This document shows positions 33,598 to 43,696 of a DNA stretch of 64,000 nt, piece by piece (the first letter of the stretch is position 1; every line of letters starts with the position of its first letter). Where the stretch lies: assembly GCA_964423745.1 (NCBI GenBank), contig CAYRGG010000019.1:1-64000 (forward strand), written 5' to 3'. The translations under genes and the position numbers were made by a program. This stretch comes from CAYRGG01 sp964423745 (GTDB taxonomy: Bacteria; Pseudomonadota; Gammaproteobacteria; Competibacterales; Competibacteraceae). The notes under the pieces are model-generated. The model searched no databases, was not told the origin of the DNA, and saw nothing but the letters and a program-made list of their open reading frames with translations.

Positions 33598-36585
33598 ATG
33601 GATTCTACAACCATGAATGAAGCAAAGAAGGCGCCCTTGCACTATGTGGGCATCGGCGCCTCTGCCGGTGGTCTTGAAGCCATAGAGACATTTGTCCGGC
33701 ATATGTCCCCCAAGAGCGGACTTGCTTTTATAGTCGTTCAGCATTTATCCCCCGATTACAAAAGCTTAATGAGTCAGTTGCTGGCTAAACATACGGAAAT
33801 GGTCGTGCATAGCGTGGAGGAAGGGCAAACGGTAGAAGCAAATCACCTTTATCTGATTCCTCCCAAAAAAAATCTGCGCATTTTCCATGGCAAGCTGCTA
33901 TTGAGTGAGCAGGATCATGGTCGGGGACTCAATTTGCCCATCGACATTTTTCTGCGCTCTCTGGCGGAGGATCAAGGGGAAAAAGCTATCGGCATTATCC
34001 TTTCGGGAACAGGTAGCGATGGTACCCGGGGTATCCGCGCCGTCAAAGAATCCGGCGGCATGGTGATGGTGCAGAGTGAATCTTCAGCTCGTTTCGATGG
34101 CATGCCCCGTAGCGCTATCGCCACCGGTCTTGCTGATTTTATTCTTGCGCCGGAGGACATGCCCCACCAGCTGTTGGCCTTTATTAAGTATCCCCATGTG
34201 GGCAAAAAACAGCTTGCCGATAGCTTGTTTAATGACGAGGACAATACAGCGCGTATTTTCGCGCTGCTAAGAGAAAAGTGGAAAGTGGATTTTACCCACT
34301 ATAAACCCTCCACCATTCAGCGCCGTTTGGAACGCCGCATGACCGTGAATCAGCTCCATGATTTGCGGGATTATGTGCGTTTGCTGGAGCGTAGTTCCCA
34401 AGAGTTGGATACCTTTTACCGAGAATTGTTGATTGGTGTCACCAACTTTTTCCGTGATCCAGAAGCTTTTCAGTACTTGGCGGATACTATTATTCCGCAA
34501 GTGCTGGGTCAACGAAGGGTCCGGGAGGCGCGTTTTTGGGTGGCGGGTTGCTCCACGGGAGAAGAAGCCTACAGTCTTGCCATACTTTGTCAGGAGTATA
34601 TCAATCGGGCTGAGCACGCTATCGATCTAAAAATTTTCGCCACCGATGTGGACAAAAAGGCTATTGAACATGCCAGCACCGGCATTTATTTAGAAAGCAT
34701 CGCCGGCGATGTTCCCATGGAATATCTCTCCAAATATTTTGTGGCCCAAGACGATCACTTTATGGTAGCGCGCAGTATTCGAGAAAAAGTGGTCTTTGCT
34801 CAACACGATATCACCCGCGATCCGCCCTTTACGAATATTGATTTTGTGAGTTGCCGCAACTTGCTTATCTATTTGCAACCCATTCTGCAGCGTAAAGTTC
34901 TGGAGCTGTTTAATTTTGCTTTGACTGCTGACGGTGTGTTGTTCTTGGGCAGCAGCGAAACTACGGGTGAGATGAATGAATACTTTAAATCCATTCATCC
35001 CAAGTGGAAAATCTATTGTTGTAAAGGTAAAAGTAAGGCGCCCACTCTACATACTGTAGATACTGGAAATTTCGAACACCGCCGTTTGATGCGTCCACGA
35101 GCACTGACACCTGCTGCGCGTTTAGAGTTTGAGGAGGAGCGCGTGCTAGACCGATTTGCGCAATGTTTTGCCGACGATTTTGTGTTGTTTGGCGCTGTGG
35201 TTAATCAGGATATGGAACTGTTGCATGTCATCGGTGATACGCAAAGCTTTTTGAGCGTACCCGTGGGTATAGCCACCAATGATATCTCGAAAATGATCCT
35301 TAAAGAGTTATCAATCCCTTTATCCACTGGGACGCGACGGGTTTTGGATAAAAGCAAACCGGTGAATTATTCAAACATTCGTATTACCTACCAGGGTAAA
35401 GAACGCCTTGTCCGTATGGTTATCAAACTGCTGCCTACCCGGAAAGGGCAAGATCCACTTATTGCGTTATTCATTAGCGAACAAGCTTTAGCGACGCCAA
35501 AAACAGCAAACAAGGACGTGCTGGACTATGATTTGGGTAAGGAGGCACAACAACGGATTGCTGATCTAGAGCAGGAGCTGCAGTTTTCCCGTGAGAATCT
35601 TCAAGCCACGGTAGAGGAGTTGGAAACCTCCAATGAAGAACTGCAAGCTACCAATGAAGAGCTGTTGGCCAGTAATGAGGAATTGCAGAGTACCAATGAG
35701 GAACTGCAATCAGTTAATGAAGAGCTGCATACCCTCAATGCTGAATATCAACTCAAGATAGCAGAGCTGACCGAAGTTAATAACGACCTGGATAATCTTT
35801 TGGTTAGCACTGAAATCGGTACTGTTTTTCTCGATGAATTGCTAGTGATTCGCCGTTTTACACCCAAGGCCACCGAACTTTTCAATCTAATTGGTTCCGA
35901 TGTAGGTCGGCCCTTTACCCATATTTCCCATCGATTTAGTGATGAAATAAACATAGACAAGCTAATCAACTTAGTGCAAGAGCAATACGAAATTCAGGAG
36001 CAGGAAATATTTAGCGAAAATGAACGTTGGTATTTGCTGCGTCTGTTGCCATACCGCGTAGCCAACGGCATCTATTCCGGCATGATCATAACGTTTGTCG
36101 ACATTACTAGCCTGAAAAACACTCAGCTCGAACTAGTGGACCAAGGGCAGCGGTTGGAAAAATACCGACGTTTAGCAGCCATGGTTCGTGGCGCCAATGA
36201 TGCGGTCACGGTACAGGATACTGCAGGCAACGTGGTTGCTTGGAACGCTGAGGCTGAACGGCGTTATGGTTGGAGTGAGGAAGAGGTCCTAAACATGAAT
36301 GTCCGTGACCTGGTGTCAGCCAGTTACCATCAAGAGCTCGTGGCCGTGTTGCAGCGTTTAAAACGTGGCGAGGGTACGCGCGGCTTCTTGGCCACACGGC
36401 CCACTAAAAGTGGTCAAGAAGTACATGTGTGTGTCAATGCGTCTTTAGTCGAGGACGACAGCGGGGATTCTTTTATCGTGACCATTGAACGGAATACAGA
36501 TGAACCAAAAATCATGTCGTCAGTCGCTAAGATAGTGCGCACTTTTAGTGAATTATCCGGGCGTCAAGAGGAGGGAGATCATTGA
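33598..36585 (+). CDS. CheB-CheR-coiled coil-PAS-PAS fusion protein (first copy)
   Basis: 995 residues. The CheB methylesterase domain (about 15-195) shows Ser in GIGASAGGLEA, His in VQHLSPDYKS and Asp in SGTGSDGTRG. The CheR methyltransferase domain (about 210-475) has WVAGCSTGEEAYSLAIL and DFVSCRNLLIYL. A heptad coiled coil follows (about 652-730; repeated EELQSTNEEL), then a PAS domain (about 735-845) and a second PAS (about 860-980). It has no receiver. Such fusions belong to signalling outside classical chemotaxis. Its stop overlaps the TTG start of the next gene. Confidence 0.93.
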   Translation: MDSTTMNEAKKAPLHYVGIGASAGGLEAIETFVRHMSPKSGLAFIVVQHLSPDYKSLMSQLLAKHTEMVVHSVEEGQTVEANHLYLIPPKKNLRIFHGKLLLSEQDHGRGLNLPIDIFLRSLAEDQGEKAIGIILSGTGSDGTRGIRAVKESGGMVMVQSESSARFDGMPRSAIATGLADFILAPEDMPHQLLAFIKYPHVGKKQLADSLFNDEDNTARIFALLREKWKVDFTHYKPSTIQRRLERRMTVNQLHDLRDYVRLLERSSQELDTFYRELLIGVTNFFRDPEAFQYLADTIIPQVLGQRRVREARFWVAGCSTGEEAYSLAILCQEYINRAEHAIDLKIFATDVDKKAIEHASTGIYLESIAGDVPMEYLSKYFVAQDDHFMVARSIREKVVFAQHDITRDPPFTNIDFVSCRNLLIYLQPILQRKVLELFNFALTADGVLFLGSSETTGEMNEYFKSIHPKWKIYCCKGKSKAPTLHTVDTGNFEHRRLMRPRALTPAARLEFEEERVLDRFAQCFADDFVLFGAVVNQDMELLHVIGDTQSFLSVPVGIATNDISKMILKELSIPLSTGTRRVLDKSKPVNYSNIRITYQGKERLVRMVIKLLPTRKGQDPLIALFISEQALATPKTANKDVLDYDLGKEAQQRIADLEQELQFSRENLQATVEELETSNEELQATNEELLASNEELQSTNEELQSVNEELHTLNAEYQLKIAELTEVNNDLDNLLVSTEIGTVFLDELLVIRRFTPKATELFNLIGSDVGRPFTHISHRFSDEINIDKLINLVQEQYEIQEQEIFSENERWYLLRLLPYRVANGIYSGMIITFVDITSLKNTQLELVDQGQRLEKYRRLAAMVRGANDAVTVQDTAGNVVAWNAEAERRYGWSEEEVLNMNVRDLVSASYHQELVAVLQRLKRGEGTRGFLATRPTKSGQEVHVCVNASLVEDDSGDSFIVTIERNTDEPKIMSSVAKIVRTFSELSGRQEEGDH

Positions 36586-39500
36586 CCAGCGAACGGCAAG
36601 ACTCTGAGAATCTTATTATGTCGGAACTCCCTGCATCATCAAAAAATACACCAAAAAAACCCTTGGAATCATCTTCTGAGGAAACGACTACTGGCTTTAT
36701 AGCCGGATCACAGAAGCCTAAGTTTGTAGTGGGTATTGGCGCTTCGGCGGGTGGGTTAGATTCCCTGGAGAAGTTGTTCCGCAGTATGCCTGATCGCACG
36801 GGACTTGCCTTTGTGGTGATCCAGCATCTGTCCCCCGATTACAAAAGCATGATGGTGGAATTACTCTCTAAATATACCCACATGGCCATCAGACAAGCGG
36901 AAGATGACATGTATGCCCAGGCCGATACGGTGTATTTGATTCCGCCCAAAGTGAGCCTCAAAATCTCTAGCGGCAAGCTTCGTTTATCCCGTCGCAGTGA
37001 TCAAACCCATGTTTTACATTTACCCATCGATATTTTTTTTCGCTCGTTAGCTGAAGATATGGAACAGCATGCCATCGGTATTATTCTTTCTGGCACAGGG
37101 TCCGACGGCACCTTGGGCAGTCGAGCTATCAAAGAGGCCGGGGGTATGTTGATGGTGCAGGATCCTGCCAGCGCCCAATTTGACGGCATGCCTAATAGCG
37201 CTATTCATACCGGTGTGGCCGATTATGTATTACCGCCCAATGAAATGCCTGGCATGTTACTACAGTATGTCAAGCATCCTGGGTTGGCGTTAGAAGAACA
37301 AGTACCGGCGTCCTTCAAAGGCGACGATATGTTGGCCGGTGTTCTCGATGTGGTTCGCGAGGAAACCGGGCTTGATTTTTCCTATTACAAACCGTCAACC
37401 ATTATTCGCCGTATCGAACGGCGCATGGGTGTTAACCAGCTTGAAAAGTTGGAGCAATACCATCGTTATCTAGAAAAAAATCCCGCTGAAGTTCAAATCC
37501 TCTATAGTGAACTTTTGATCGGGGTGACGCGTTTTCTACGGGACAAGGAAGCCTTTGACCTTATCGCTCAAAAGGTTATTCCAGCAATTTTTAGGACGCG
37601 AGGAGAGCGTTCCCGCACGCCAGTCCGTATTTGGGTGGCGGGTTGTTCATCGGGGGAGGAAGTGTATTCCTTAGCGATTTTGCTCAACGAGTATTATGAG
37701 AGCCATGGCATCCACCCAGAAACCAAAATCTTTGCCACCGATATCGATCAGCGTGCCGTGGACATTGCGGCCACTGGTAAATATCCGGCGAGTATCGTAT
37801 CCGATGTGCCCATGCCGTTGCTGAGCAAATACTTTTTTAAATCGGACGATGCTTATCAAGTGGTAGAAAAAATTCGCAAGATGGTGATTTTTGCCCGTCA
37901 CAATTTGCTCAAGGATCCTCCTTTCAACAATTTAGATTTAGTAACCTGCCGCAATTTACTGATTTATCTGCAGAACGATATGCAGCACAAGGTGCTGTCC
38001 ATGTTTGGTTTTGCCCTGAAGAAAGACGGGTTTCTATTTTTAGGTTCCAGCGAAACTGTCGGCACATTGAGCGATCTGTTTGCCGTTTACAATAGCAAAT
38101 GGCGCATTTTTCGTTACAAAGGCGGCGCGACTTTTGCTGATTTTCGGCCCTTTGAGATTGAACGCAATCACGACATGCCACGGGTGACCTCGTCTTCTCG
38201 TCCGCGTTCCCTATCCTTGCGGGAACCCGATACCGTCATGCAGCGAATCCAGTCCCATCTGTTGGATTTTTATCTAGCCCCCACGCTGGTGCTGGATCAG
38301 GATTTAAATTTGATCCATACCATTGGCGAAGTGAGCGATTTTTTAAAACTCCCCAAGGGACAGGTGTCCTTTAATATTTTTAAGCTAACCGATAGTAGTC
38401 TATCGGGTTTGATCTCCAATGCGGTGCGTAAAGCGCGCCAGACGCAACAAACGGTACGTTATAAAGAGGTGCTATTGTCCCTCAAGGATAATAAGCTCTC
38501 CTTGACGTTTATCGTGGAGCCTTTTTTTGATGAAAAGAGCAAGCGGCGATTTTTCTTGCTCACTTTTCAAGGGGCCGAGAAGGTTGCCACCAGCGAAGCG
38601 CCTGTTGCAGAGCTTGCCATTGACGATGAGCGGGAATTACGTCTGCAGGAATTAGAACATGAACTGCAATTAACCCGGGAAAACCTGCAAGCCACCATTG
38701 AGGAGTTAGAAACTTCCAACGAGGAATTGCAGGCCACCAACGAAGAATTAATGTCTGCTAACGAAGAGCTGCAAAGCACCAATGAAGAGTTGCAGTCGGT
38801 CAACGAAGAGCTTTATACCCTCAATTCCGAGTACCAAAACAAGATCGAGGAACTCATTGCCCTCAATAATGATGTGGATAACTTACTCAATAGCACCCAC
38901 ATTGGCACCCTATTTTTAGATCGTGCTTTTCGTATTCGTAAGTTTACGCCGGCTATTAAAGAACAGTTTCCTATCTTTGATTACGATGTGGGGCGGCCCA
39001 TTGCGCATTTTGCCGCTAACTTCGACTACCCGCAGCTGCTGCAAGATCTAGAGCAAACCTTACAATCACTGATTCCCCGACAGTTTAAGGTGTCCTTAGA
39101 AAACGGAACCACCTATCAGGTGCGTGTTCTGCCTTACCGCACGGCCAACAATACCATCGATGGCTTAGTGGTCACTTTTGTGGATATTACTGAGCAAGTC
39201 AAAATCTCAGAAGCATTGGTGAAACAGGAAACCCTTTACCGCACCCTTATCGAGTCGATTCCCCATATCATTTGGCTAGAAAATGCTGCAGGCGAAGCTG
39301 TGTTCATTAATAAAACCTGGTACCAAACCACAGGGCTCTCGGAAGCCGAGTCCTTGGGTTATGGTTGGAGCAAAGCGCTACATCCCGACGATAAGGCAAA
39401 CGCAGCGGCGATTGCGCAAAAGGCCCGAAAAGCAGGTAAAGTCTTTTTCGGTGAGGCCCGCTATCGGACTAAAGAAGGAGACTATCGTCATTATCAGTAT

Positions 39501-39977
39501 CTCGGTATACCCGTTAAGAATGACGCCGGTGAAATTATCAATTGGGTGGGCATCAATACCGATGTGACGGATTTTAGAAAAGCCCAGCAAAGTATTGCTG
39601 ACAAAGAATGTTTATTTCGTAAGCTTTACGAACATACTCCCATTGGATTGACCCTAAAAACTTTGGATGGTCATCTGGTGATGGTAAATCCTGCCCTGCA
39701 AACCATGCTGGGTTATGATGAAACAGAGCTTAAAGGAAGGTCCTATCGTGACATAACCCCCCCTGACTATTACGAGGAAGAGCAACGTTACCTGCAAAAC
39801 CTCGAGAAAAACGGCAGTTGTGGACCGTTTTTCAAAGAGTACCAAACCCGTCAGGGACAGCGCATACCCGTGGTGCTCAACGGTATAACTCATACCCAAT
39901 CAGATGGTACGCAATACGTCTGTTCTTTTGTTCAACGTCAGCCGCCCGGCAATACTCATGTTGGGGGGCTACTATGA
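36582..39977 (+). CDS. CheB-CheR-coiled coil-multi-PAS fusion protein (second copy)
   Basis: 1131 residues from a TTG at 36582, which overlaps the previous stop and is preceded by GAGGAGGGAGATCA. A later ATG at 36618 lacks as good a ribosome site. CheB (about 47-235; GIGASAGGLDSLEK, IQHLSPDYKS, GTGSDGTLG), CheR (about 250-515; WVAGCSSGEEVYSLAIL), coiled coil (about 690-770; EELQATNEEL-type repeats), then three PAS domains (about 775-880, 890-1005, 1010-1125). It is clearly paralogous to its upstream neighbour with an additional PAS, so a tandem duplication is likely. It overlaps the following kinase by 4 bp (ATGA). Confidence 0.93.
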   Translation: MTSERQDSENLIMSELPASSKNTPKKPLESSSEETTTGFIAGSQKPKFVVGIGASAGGLDSLEKLFRSMPDRTGLAFVVIQHLSPDYKSMMVELLSKYTHMAIRQAEDDMYAQADTVYLIPPKVSLKISSGKLRLSRRSDQTHVLHLPIDIFFRSLAEDMEQHAIGIILSGTGSDGTLGSRAIKEAGGMLMVQDPASAQFDGMPNSAIHTGVADYVLPPNEMPGMLLQYVKHPGLALEEQVPASFKGDDMLAGVLDVVREETGLDFSYYKPSTIIRRIERRMGVNQLEKLEQYHRYLEKNPAEVQILYSELLIGVTRFLRDKEAFDLIAQKVIPAIFRTRGERSRTPVRIWVAGCSSGEEVYSLAILLNEYYESHGIHPETKIFATDIDQRAVDIAATGKYPASIVSDVPMPLLSKYFFKSDDAYQVVEKIRKMVIFARHNLLKDPPFNNLDLVTCRNLLIYLQNDMQHKVLSMFGFALKKDGFLFLGSSETVGTLSDLFAVYNSKWRIFRYKGGATFADFRPFEIERNHDMPRVTSSSRPRSLSLREPDTVMQRIQSHLLDFYLAPTLVLDQDLNLIHTIGEVSDFLKLPKGQVSFNIFKLTDSSLSGLISNAVRKARQTQQTVRYKEVLLSLKDNKLSLTFIVEPFFDEKSKRRFFLLTFQGAEKVATSEAPVAELAIDDERELRLQELEHELQLTRENLQATIEELETSNEELQATNEELMSANEELQSTNEELQSVNEELYTLNSEYQNKIEELIALNNDVDNLLNSTHIGTLFLDRAFRIRKFTPAIKEQFPIFDYDVGRPIAHFAANFDYPQLLQDLEQTLQSLIPRQFKVSLENGTTYQVRVLPYRTANNTIDGLVVTFVDITEQVKISEALVKQETLYRTLIESIPHIIWLENAAGEAVFINKTWYQTTGLSEAESLGYGWSKALHPDDKANAAAIAQKARKAGKVFFGEARYRTKEGDYRHYQYLGIPVKNDAGEIINWVGINTDVTDFRKAQQSIADKECLFRKLYEHTPIGLTLKTLDGHLVMVNPALQTMLGYDETELKGRSYRDITPPDYYEEEQRYLQNLEKNGSCGPFFKEYQTRQGQRIPVVLNGITHTQSDGTQYVCSFVQRQPPGNTHVGGLL

Positions 39978-42448
39978 AACCTATAGAACATCATGAAGAA
40001 ATTCGAGCGAAAGCAAAACAGCGCTTTCGCGAAGAAGCTTTTGATTTGGATATGGACAGCACCGACATCCGCAGGTTGGTCCAAGAACTGCGTATTCACC
40101 AGATTGAACTCGAGATTCAGAACGAAGAACTGCGCCAAGCTCAGCAGCGGGTTACTGAGATTGCCGAGCAGTACGGCGATCTCTACGATTTTGCGCCGGT
40201 GGGTTATTTGACCTTAAACAAGGATTCTGTCATTCGGCGTTTGAATTTAACCGCCGCTGAATTGTTAGGAACAGGTCGGGATAGGTTGATTAATAAGCCT
40301 TTTATTATCCGGGTGCCGGGTGATTATCACCCCCGCCTCAATGCCCATTTGCGCAGTGTGTTAGCCCAGAATAACTTGGCTGCCCATTGCGAGTTGGAAA
40401 TTCAACGTCCCAATGGCGAGCGTTTATGGGTCACTGTATCCAGCAGTTTGGAAACAGCCGCAAAAGGCGAACCCCTATGCCGAGCAACGCTGACGGACAT
40501 TACTAAACTTAAGGAGGCTGAGCGAGCACTCCGGGAAAATGAAGAAAAGTATCGGCTCATTGCTGATAACACCATCGATTGTATTTGGCAAATCAATCTT
40601 GATTTGCAGTTTGAATATGTCAACCCAGCTATTTACCCCATGCTGGGTTACACGCCGGATGAATGGCTGGGGTCACGCTGGTGTGATCATTGTCCACCCC
40701 ACGAGATGGACCACATTTGCCGCTTGATAGCGGGTGAAATCAGCAAGGGTTCGGCTGCTTCAAAAGTCACTTTTGAAGCAAATATGCGGCATAAGGATGG
40801 TCGCTTAATCGCCACTGAAGTGACCGGCAAGATCTTATTTAATCCACAACACAAAGCGGTAGGAATGCAAGGAGTAGCTAGGGATATCTCCGAGCGAAAA
40901 CGGGCGGAAGAGGAAATCCGGAAATTCAAAATGCTCGCCGAGAGCGCCAGCTATGGTGTATTGATTGCCGATTTGGCGGGCATTATCACCTATGCCAACG
41001 CGGCTTTTGCCACCATGCATGGTTATCGGGTAGACGAATTGCTAGGCAGCAGTTTAGCTGCCCTCCAGGCAGATAGGCATTGGGATCCGTCGCCCATGCA
41101 AATGCTGGATACAGAATCTAATAGTGAAAACTACCGGGATGTTTACGCCAAAGAGACGGTACACCGCCGCAAGGACGGTTCAGAGTTTAACGTTTTGTTT
41201 AATTCCACCTTAGTCCATGATGATGTCGGCGCACTCTCTTTTTTGGCTGTCACAGTTACAGATATCACTGAATTTAGATCCCTTCAGGCGCAGTTGCAAC
41301 AAGCTCAAAAGATGGAGGCAATAGGTCAATTGGCGGGAGGGGTGGCCCATGATTTTAACAATTTACTGATGGTTATTATGAACCGTGCCGAACTTATGCA
41401 GGATGCGCTGCCACCTTTTTCCACCTACCGGGAAGATATTCGCGAGATTGTCGACGCTAGTATGCGCGGTGCGCAATTGACCCGTCAGTTACTGGCTTTT
41501 TCGCGACGGCAATATCTCAATATGCAGCCGCTGGATATCAATGCCGTCATTACCGGCATAGAAACCATGCTGAAGCGTTTGATTGGCGAAGATATTTTGC
41601 TCAACATGCGGTTGTCGGAAATGCCTTGTACGACCCTAGCTGACGCAGGTCAACTGGAGCAGGTGATTCTTAATTTAGCGGTTAACGCCCGGGACGCCAT
41701 GGCTAATGGCGGTATGCTCACTATTGAAACCCGTTTTCTGTCCATAAGGCCAGAAGATATATCCGTGACATCAGAATCGGATCGTCCCATGCCTGGACAC
41801 TATGCCGTCATATGCGTTAGCGATACCGGTGTCGGTATTGATAAAGGTCTGCAAGCGCATATATTTGATCCTTTTTTCACCACTAAGGATGTGGGGCAAG
41901 GAACCGGTCTAGGGTTATCCACAGTTTACGGTATTATCAAGCAGCATAATGGTTTTATTCGCGTTTACAGCGAAGTGAATAAAGGAACTACATTCAGAAT
42001 TTTTCTACCAGCTAATGACGCACAAGTCCATCTAGATAACTCGGTCACTAAATCAGCAACGCTTCCACGGGGTCGAGAAACCGTTTTATTAGTGGAAGAC
42101 GAGCCAGCCGTGCGGCGCATCTCGGCGAAAATGCTCGGTGATCTTGGTTATGAGGTGCTAGAAGCTGAGAACGGTGTCAAGGCTCTTGAATCTCTTCAGA
42201 GTTTAAGGGGCGACGTTAATGTTTTATTGACTGACGTACTTATGCCGGAAATGGATGGTAAACAGTTGGTAGAGCAAGTCACGCAAATTTGGCCACAGAT
42301 CAAGATTGTATTTACTTCAGGTTATCCAGAGGCTCATCTTAAGCTACGTAATGCCTGGATCGCTAACCACACCTTGCTGCAAAAACCTTTTATCATGGCC
42401 GAATTGGCGAGCAGCATTCGGCGCGTGTTAGATAGAGATTCGAGTTGA
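39974..42448 (+). CDS. PAS-rich hybrid histidine kinase with C-terminal receiver
   Basis: 824 residues from the ATG at 39974, which overlaps the previous stop as ATGA and has GGGGGG 5 bases upstream; a more upstream in-frame ATG lies within the preceding gene and is not credible. An N-terminal helix (about 1-60) precedes PAS1 (about 65-180), PAS2 (about 190-305) and PAS3 (about 315-435). The kinase core is GGVAHDFNNLL with His459. HATPase is at about 550-680 (GTGLGLSTVYGII) and REC at about 700-820 (LLVEDEPAVRR, LLTDVLMPEMDG). Coupling to the CheB-CheR gene implies one signalling unit. Confidence 0.93.
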   Translation: MKPIEHHEEIRAKAKQRFREEAFDLDMDSTDIRRLVQELRIHQIELEIQNEELRQAQQRVTEIAEQYGDLYDFAPVGYLTLNKDSVIRRLNLTAAELLGTGRDRLINKPFIIRVPGDYHPRLNAHLRSVLAQNNLAAHCELEIQRPNGERLWVTVSSSLETAAKGEPLCRATLTDITKLKEAERALRENEEKYRLIADNTIDCIWQINLDLQFEYVNPAIYPMLGYTPDEWLGSRWCDHCPPHEMDHICRLIAGEISKGSAASKVTFEANMRHKDGRLIATEVTGKILFNPQHKAVGMQGVARDISERKRAEEEIRKFKMLAESASYGVLIADLAGIITYANAAFATMHGYRVDELLGSSLAALQADRHWDPSPMQMLDTESNSENYRDVYAKETVHRRKDGSEFNVLFNSTLVHDDVGALSFLAVTVTDITEFRSLQAQLQQAQKMEAIGQLAGGVAHDFNNLLMVIMNRAELMQDALPPFSTYREDIREIVDASMRGAQLTRQLLAFSRRQYLNMQPLDINAVITGIETMLKRLIGEDILLNMRLSEMPCTTLADAGQLEQVILNLAVNARDAMANGGMLTIETRFLSIRPEDISVTSESDRPMPGHYAVICVSDTGVGIDKGLQAHIFDPFFTTKDVGQGTGLGLSTVYGIIKQHNGFIRVYSEVNKGTTFRIFLPANDAQVHLDNSVTKSATLPRGRETVLLVEDEPAVRRISAKMLGDLGYEVLEAENGVKALESLQSLRGDVNVLLTDVLMPEMDGKQLVEQVTQIWPQIKIVFTSGYPEAHLKLRNAWIANHTLLQKPFIMAELASSIRRVLDRDSS

Positions 42449-42525
42449 GTTCTTGCTGCGTAAGTGCCAAACGTTTATCTACCTAACAGTAATTAATAGT
42501 AACAGTATCCTTGGGGGTTGCCGCT

Positions 42526-43296
42526 ATGTCAGAGATTGATGTGATGGAACAAGATGCGCCTGATGTGGTACTGCCTCCCACCCAAGACGAACTACCCTAT
42601 GACGATGGAGTTCCTATGGAAACCGAGCGTCACAAACTACAAATGGACTTGCTGATCTACCCCCTGAAACCTTGGCTAAATCAACGTCCCGAGAGAGGCT
42701 ATGTGGGGGGTAATATGTTTGTTTATTTTAGTTTAGAACAAGTACGCCACCAGGATTTTCGTGGTCCTGATGTTTTTGTGGTGCTGGATGTCCCTAAACG
42801 GGAACGTAAGAGCTGGGTGGTTTGGGAAGAGGGCAAAAGCCCAGATGTGGTTATCGAACTATTGTCCAGTAAAACCGCAGACACCGACAAAGGCAAGAAA
42901 AAAATCATTTATCAAAACCAGCTTAAGGTAATTGAGTATTTTTGGTTTGATCCTTTTAACCCAGAGGATTGGGAAGGCTTTGGTCTGCACCATGGAGAGT
43001 ATGTGGCCTTGGTGCGTGACGATCAAAATCGTTTTATCAGTGAGCGATTAGGTTTGGCGTTGGTGCGCTGGCAAGGGGTTTACGAAGAGGTAGAAACCAC
43101 ATGGCTACGTTGGGCCACAAAAGCGGGGCAATTACTACCCACTTCCCGTGAGGCGCTGGAAGCCGAAACCCAGCGTGCCGATGCCGAAACCCAGCGTGCC
43201 GAAACTGAAGCAAAGCGTGCAGCCGCCGCCGAAGCAGAATTGCTTCGTTTGCAAAGGTTGCTAGCCGAAAAACAAGACGCCGGTAAAAAGGAGTGA
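42526..43296 (+). CDS. Uma2-family (DUF820) restriction-endonuclease-fold protein with coiled-coil tail
   Basis: 256 residues from the ATG at 42526 (MSEIDVMEQD); an in-frame TTG 15 bases earlier is less likely. The PD-(D/E)xK-like core includes FRGPDVFVVLDV, SPDVVIELLSSKTADTD, KKIIYQNQLKVIEYFWFDP and GLALVRWQGVYE, all characteristic of Uma2 proteins. These are common in cyanobacteria and some filamentous or sulfur-oxidising bacteria, and their role is unknown. A C-terminal tail of about 45 residues is an Ala/Glu/Gln/Arg coiled coil with the repeated AETQRAD unit. Confidence 0.88.
   Translation: MSEIDVMEQDAPDVVLPPTQDELPYDDGVPMETERHKLQMDLLIYPLKPWLNQRPERGYVGGNMFVYFSLEQVRHQDFRGPDVFVVLDVPKRERKSWVVWEEGKSPDVVIELLSSKTADTDKGKKKIIYQNQLKVIEYFWFDPFNPEDWEGFGLHHGEYVALVRDDQNRFISERLGLALVRWQGVYEEVETTWLRWATKAGQLLPTSREALEAETQRADAETQRAETEAKRAAAAEAELLRLQRLLAEKQDAGKKE
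43162..43203 (+). repeat. Two 21-bp tandem repeats in the Uma2 gene tail
   Basis: Units 43162-43182 and 43183-43203 differ only at the last base. Each codes for one heptad (AETQRAD or AETQRAE) of the C-terminal coiled coil. Confidence 0.8.
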
Positions 43297-43339
43297 ACTG
43301 CAATTACCTATTTCCACTATTACCCTTCTTAAAACTTGT

Positions 43340-43696
43340 CTACTGTGCCCAACGCCATGTCCCTGCAGGTGTTTGGCAAAGGGTATGGGCACTTTCACCA
43401 CGACGCCCTTTAGCGCTGTGTATGACTTTAACGCGACGGCATTTGGTCCCATCCCGTTGATACGTTTTTAGAAGAGTATATTCTCCTGCCGCGCCGCTGC
43501 TAGAATTTTCCCATTGTACGACTTCCCCATTTTTTCCGTTATTTAGTGCATCGCGGATATGATCTCGAGCTATTGCTATGTCTTCATCGGTAAAGGCTGC
43601 CACAGGTGTATTCTTTAGAAAAGAGAGGTTAACAGCATGTGCTGACTGAAGGCTCAAAATCAGCAATAGCATAACTGGGAAAAACATGTATTTCAT
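43340..43696 (-). CDS. Small secreted protein resembling the 17-kDa surface antigen C-terminal family
   Basis: 118 residues from the ATG at 43696 (preceded by AGGAG); a longer version from 43732 adds 12 residues ahead of the signal peptide and is unlikely. It has a Sec signal (MKYMFFPVMLLLILSLQSAHA). The mature protein carries VQWENSSSGAAGEYTLL, a Cys in DGTKCRRVKV, a second Cys in HTLCQTPAGTWRW. The W-x-N-x-x-S-G, C-R and C-x-x-x-x-G-x-W pattern resembles the Rickettsia 17-kDa antigen/RT0821-like domain. The two Cys could form a disulfide in the periplasm. Function unknown. Confidence 0.72.
   Translation of the reverse strand: MKYMFFPVMLLLILSLQSAHAVNLSFLKNTPVAAFTDEDIAIARDHIRDALNNGKNGEVVQWENSSSGAAGEYTLLKTYQRDGTKCRRVKVIHSAKGRRGESAHTLCQTPAGTWRWAQ

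Noticed and set aside
39818..39973. Upstream extension of the last hybrid kinase
   Set aside because: It would overlap the preceding CheB-CheR gene by 160 bp; the ATG at 39974 has an ATGA overlap and a ribosome site.
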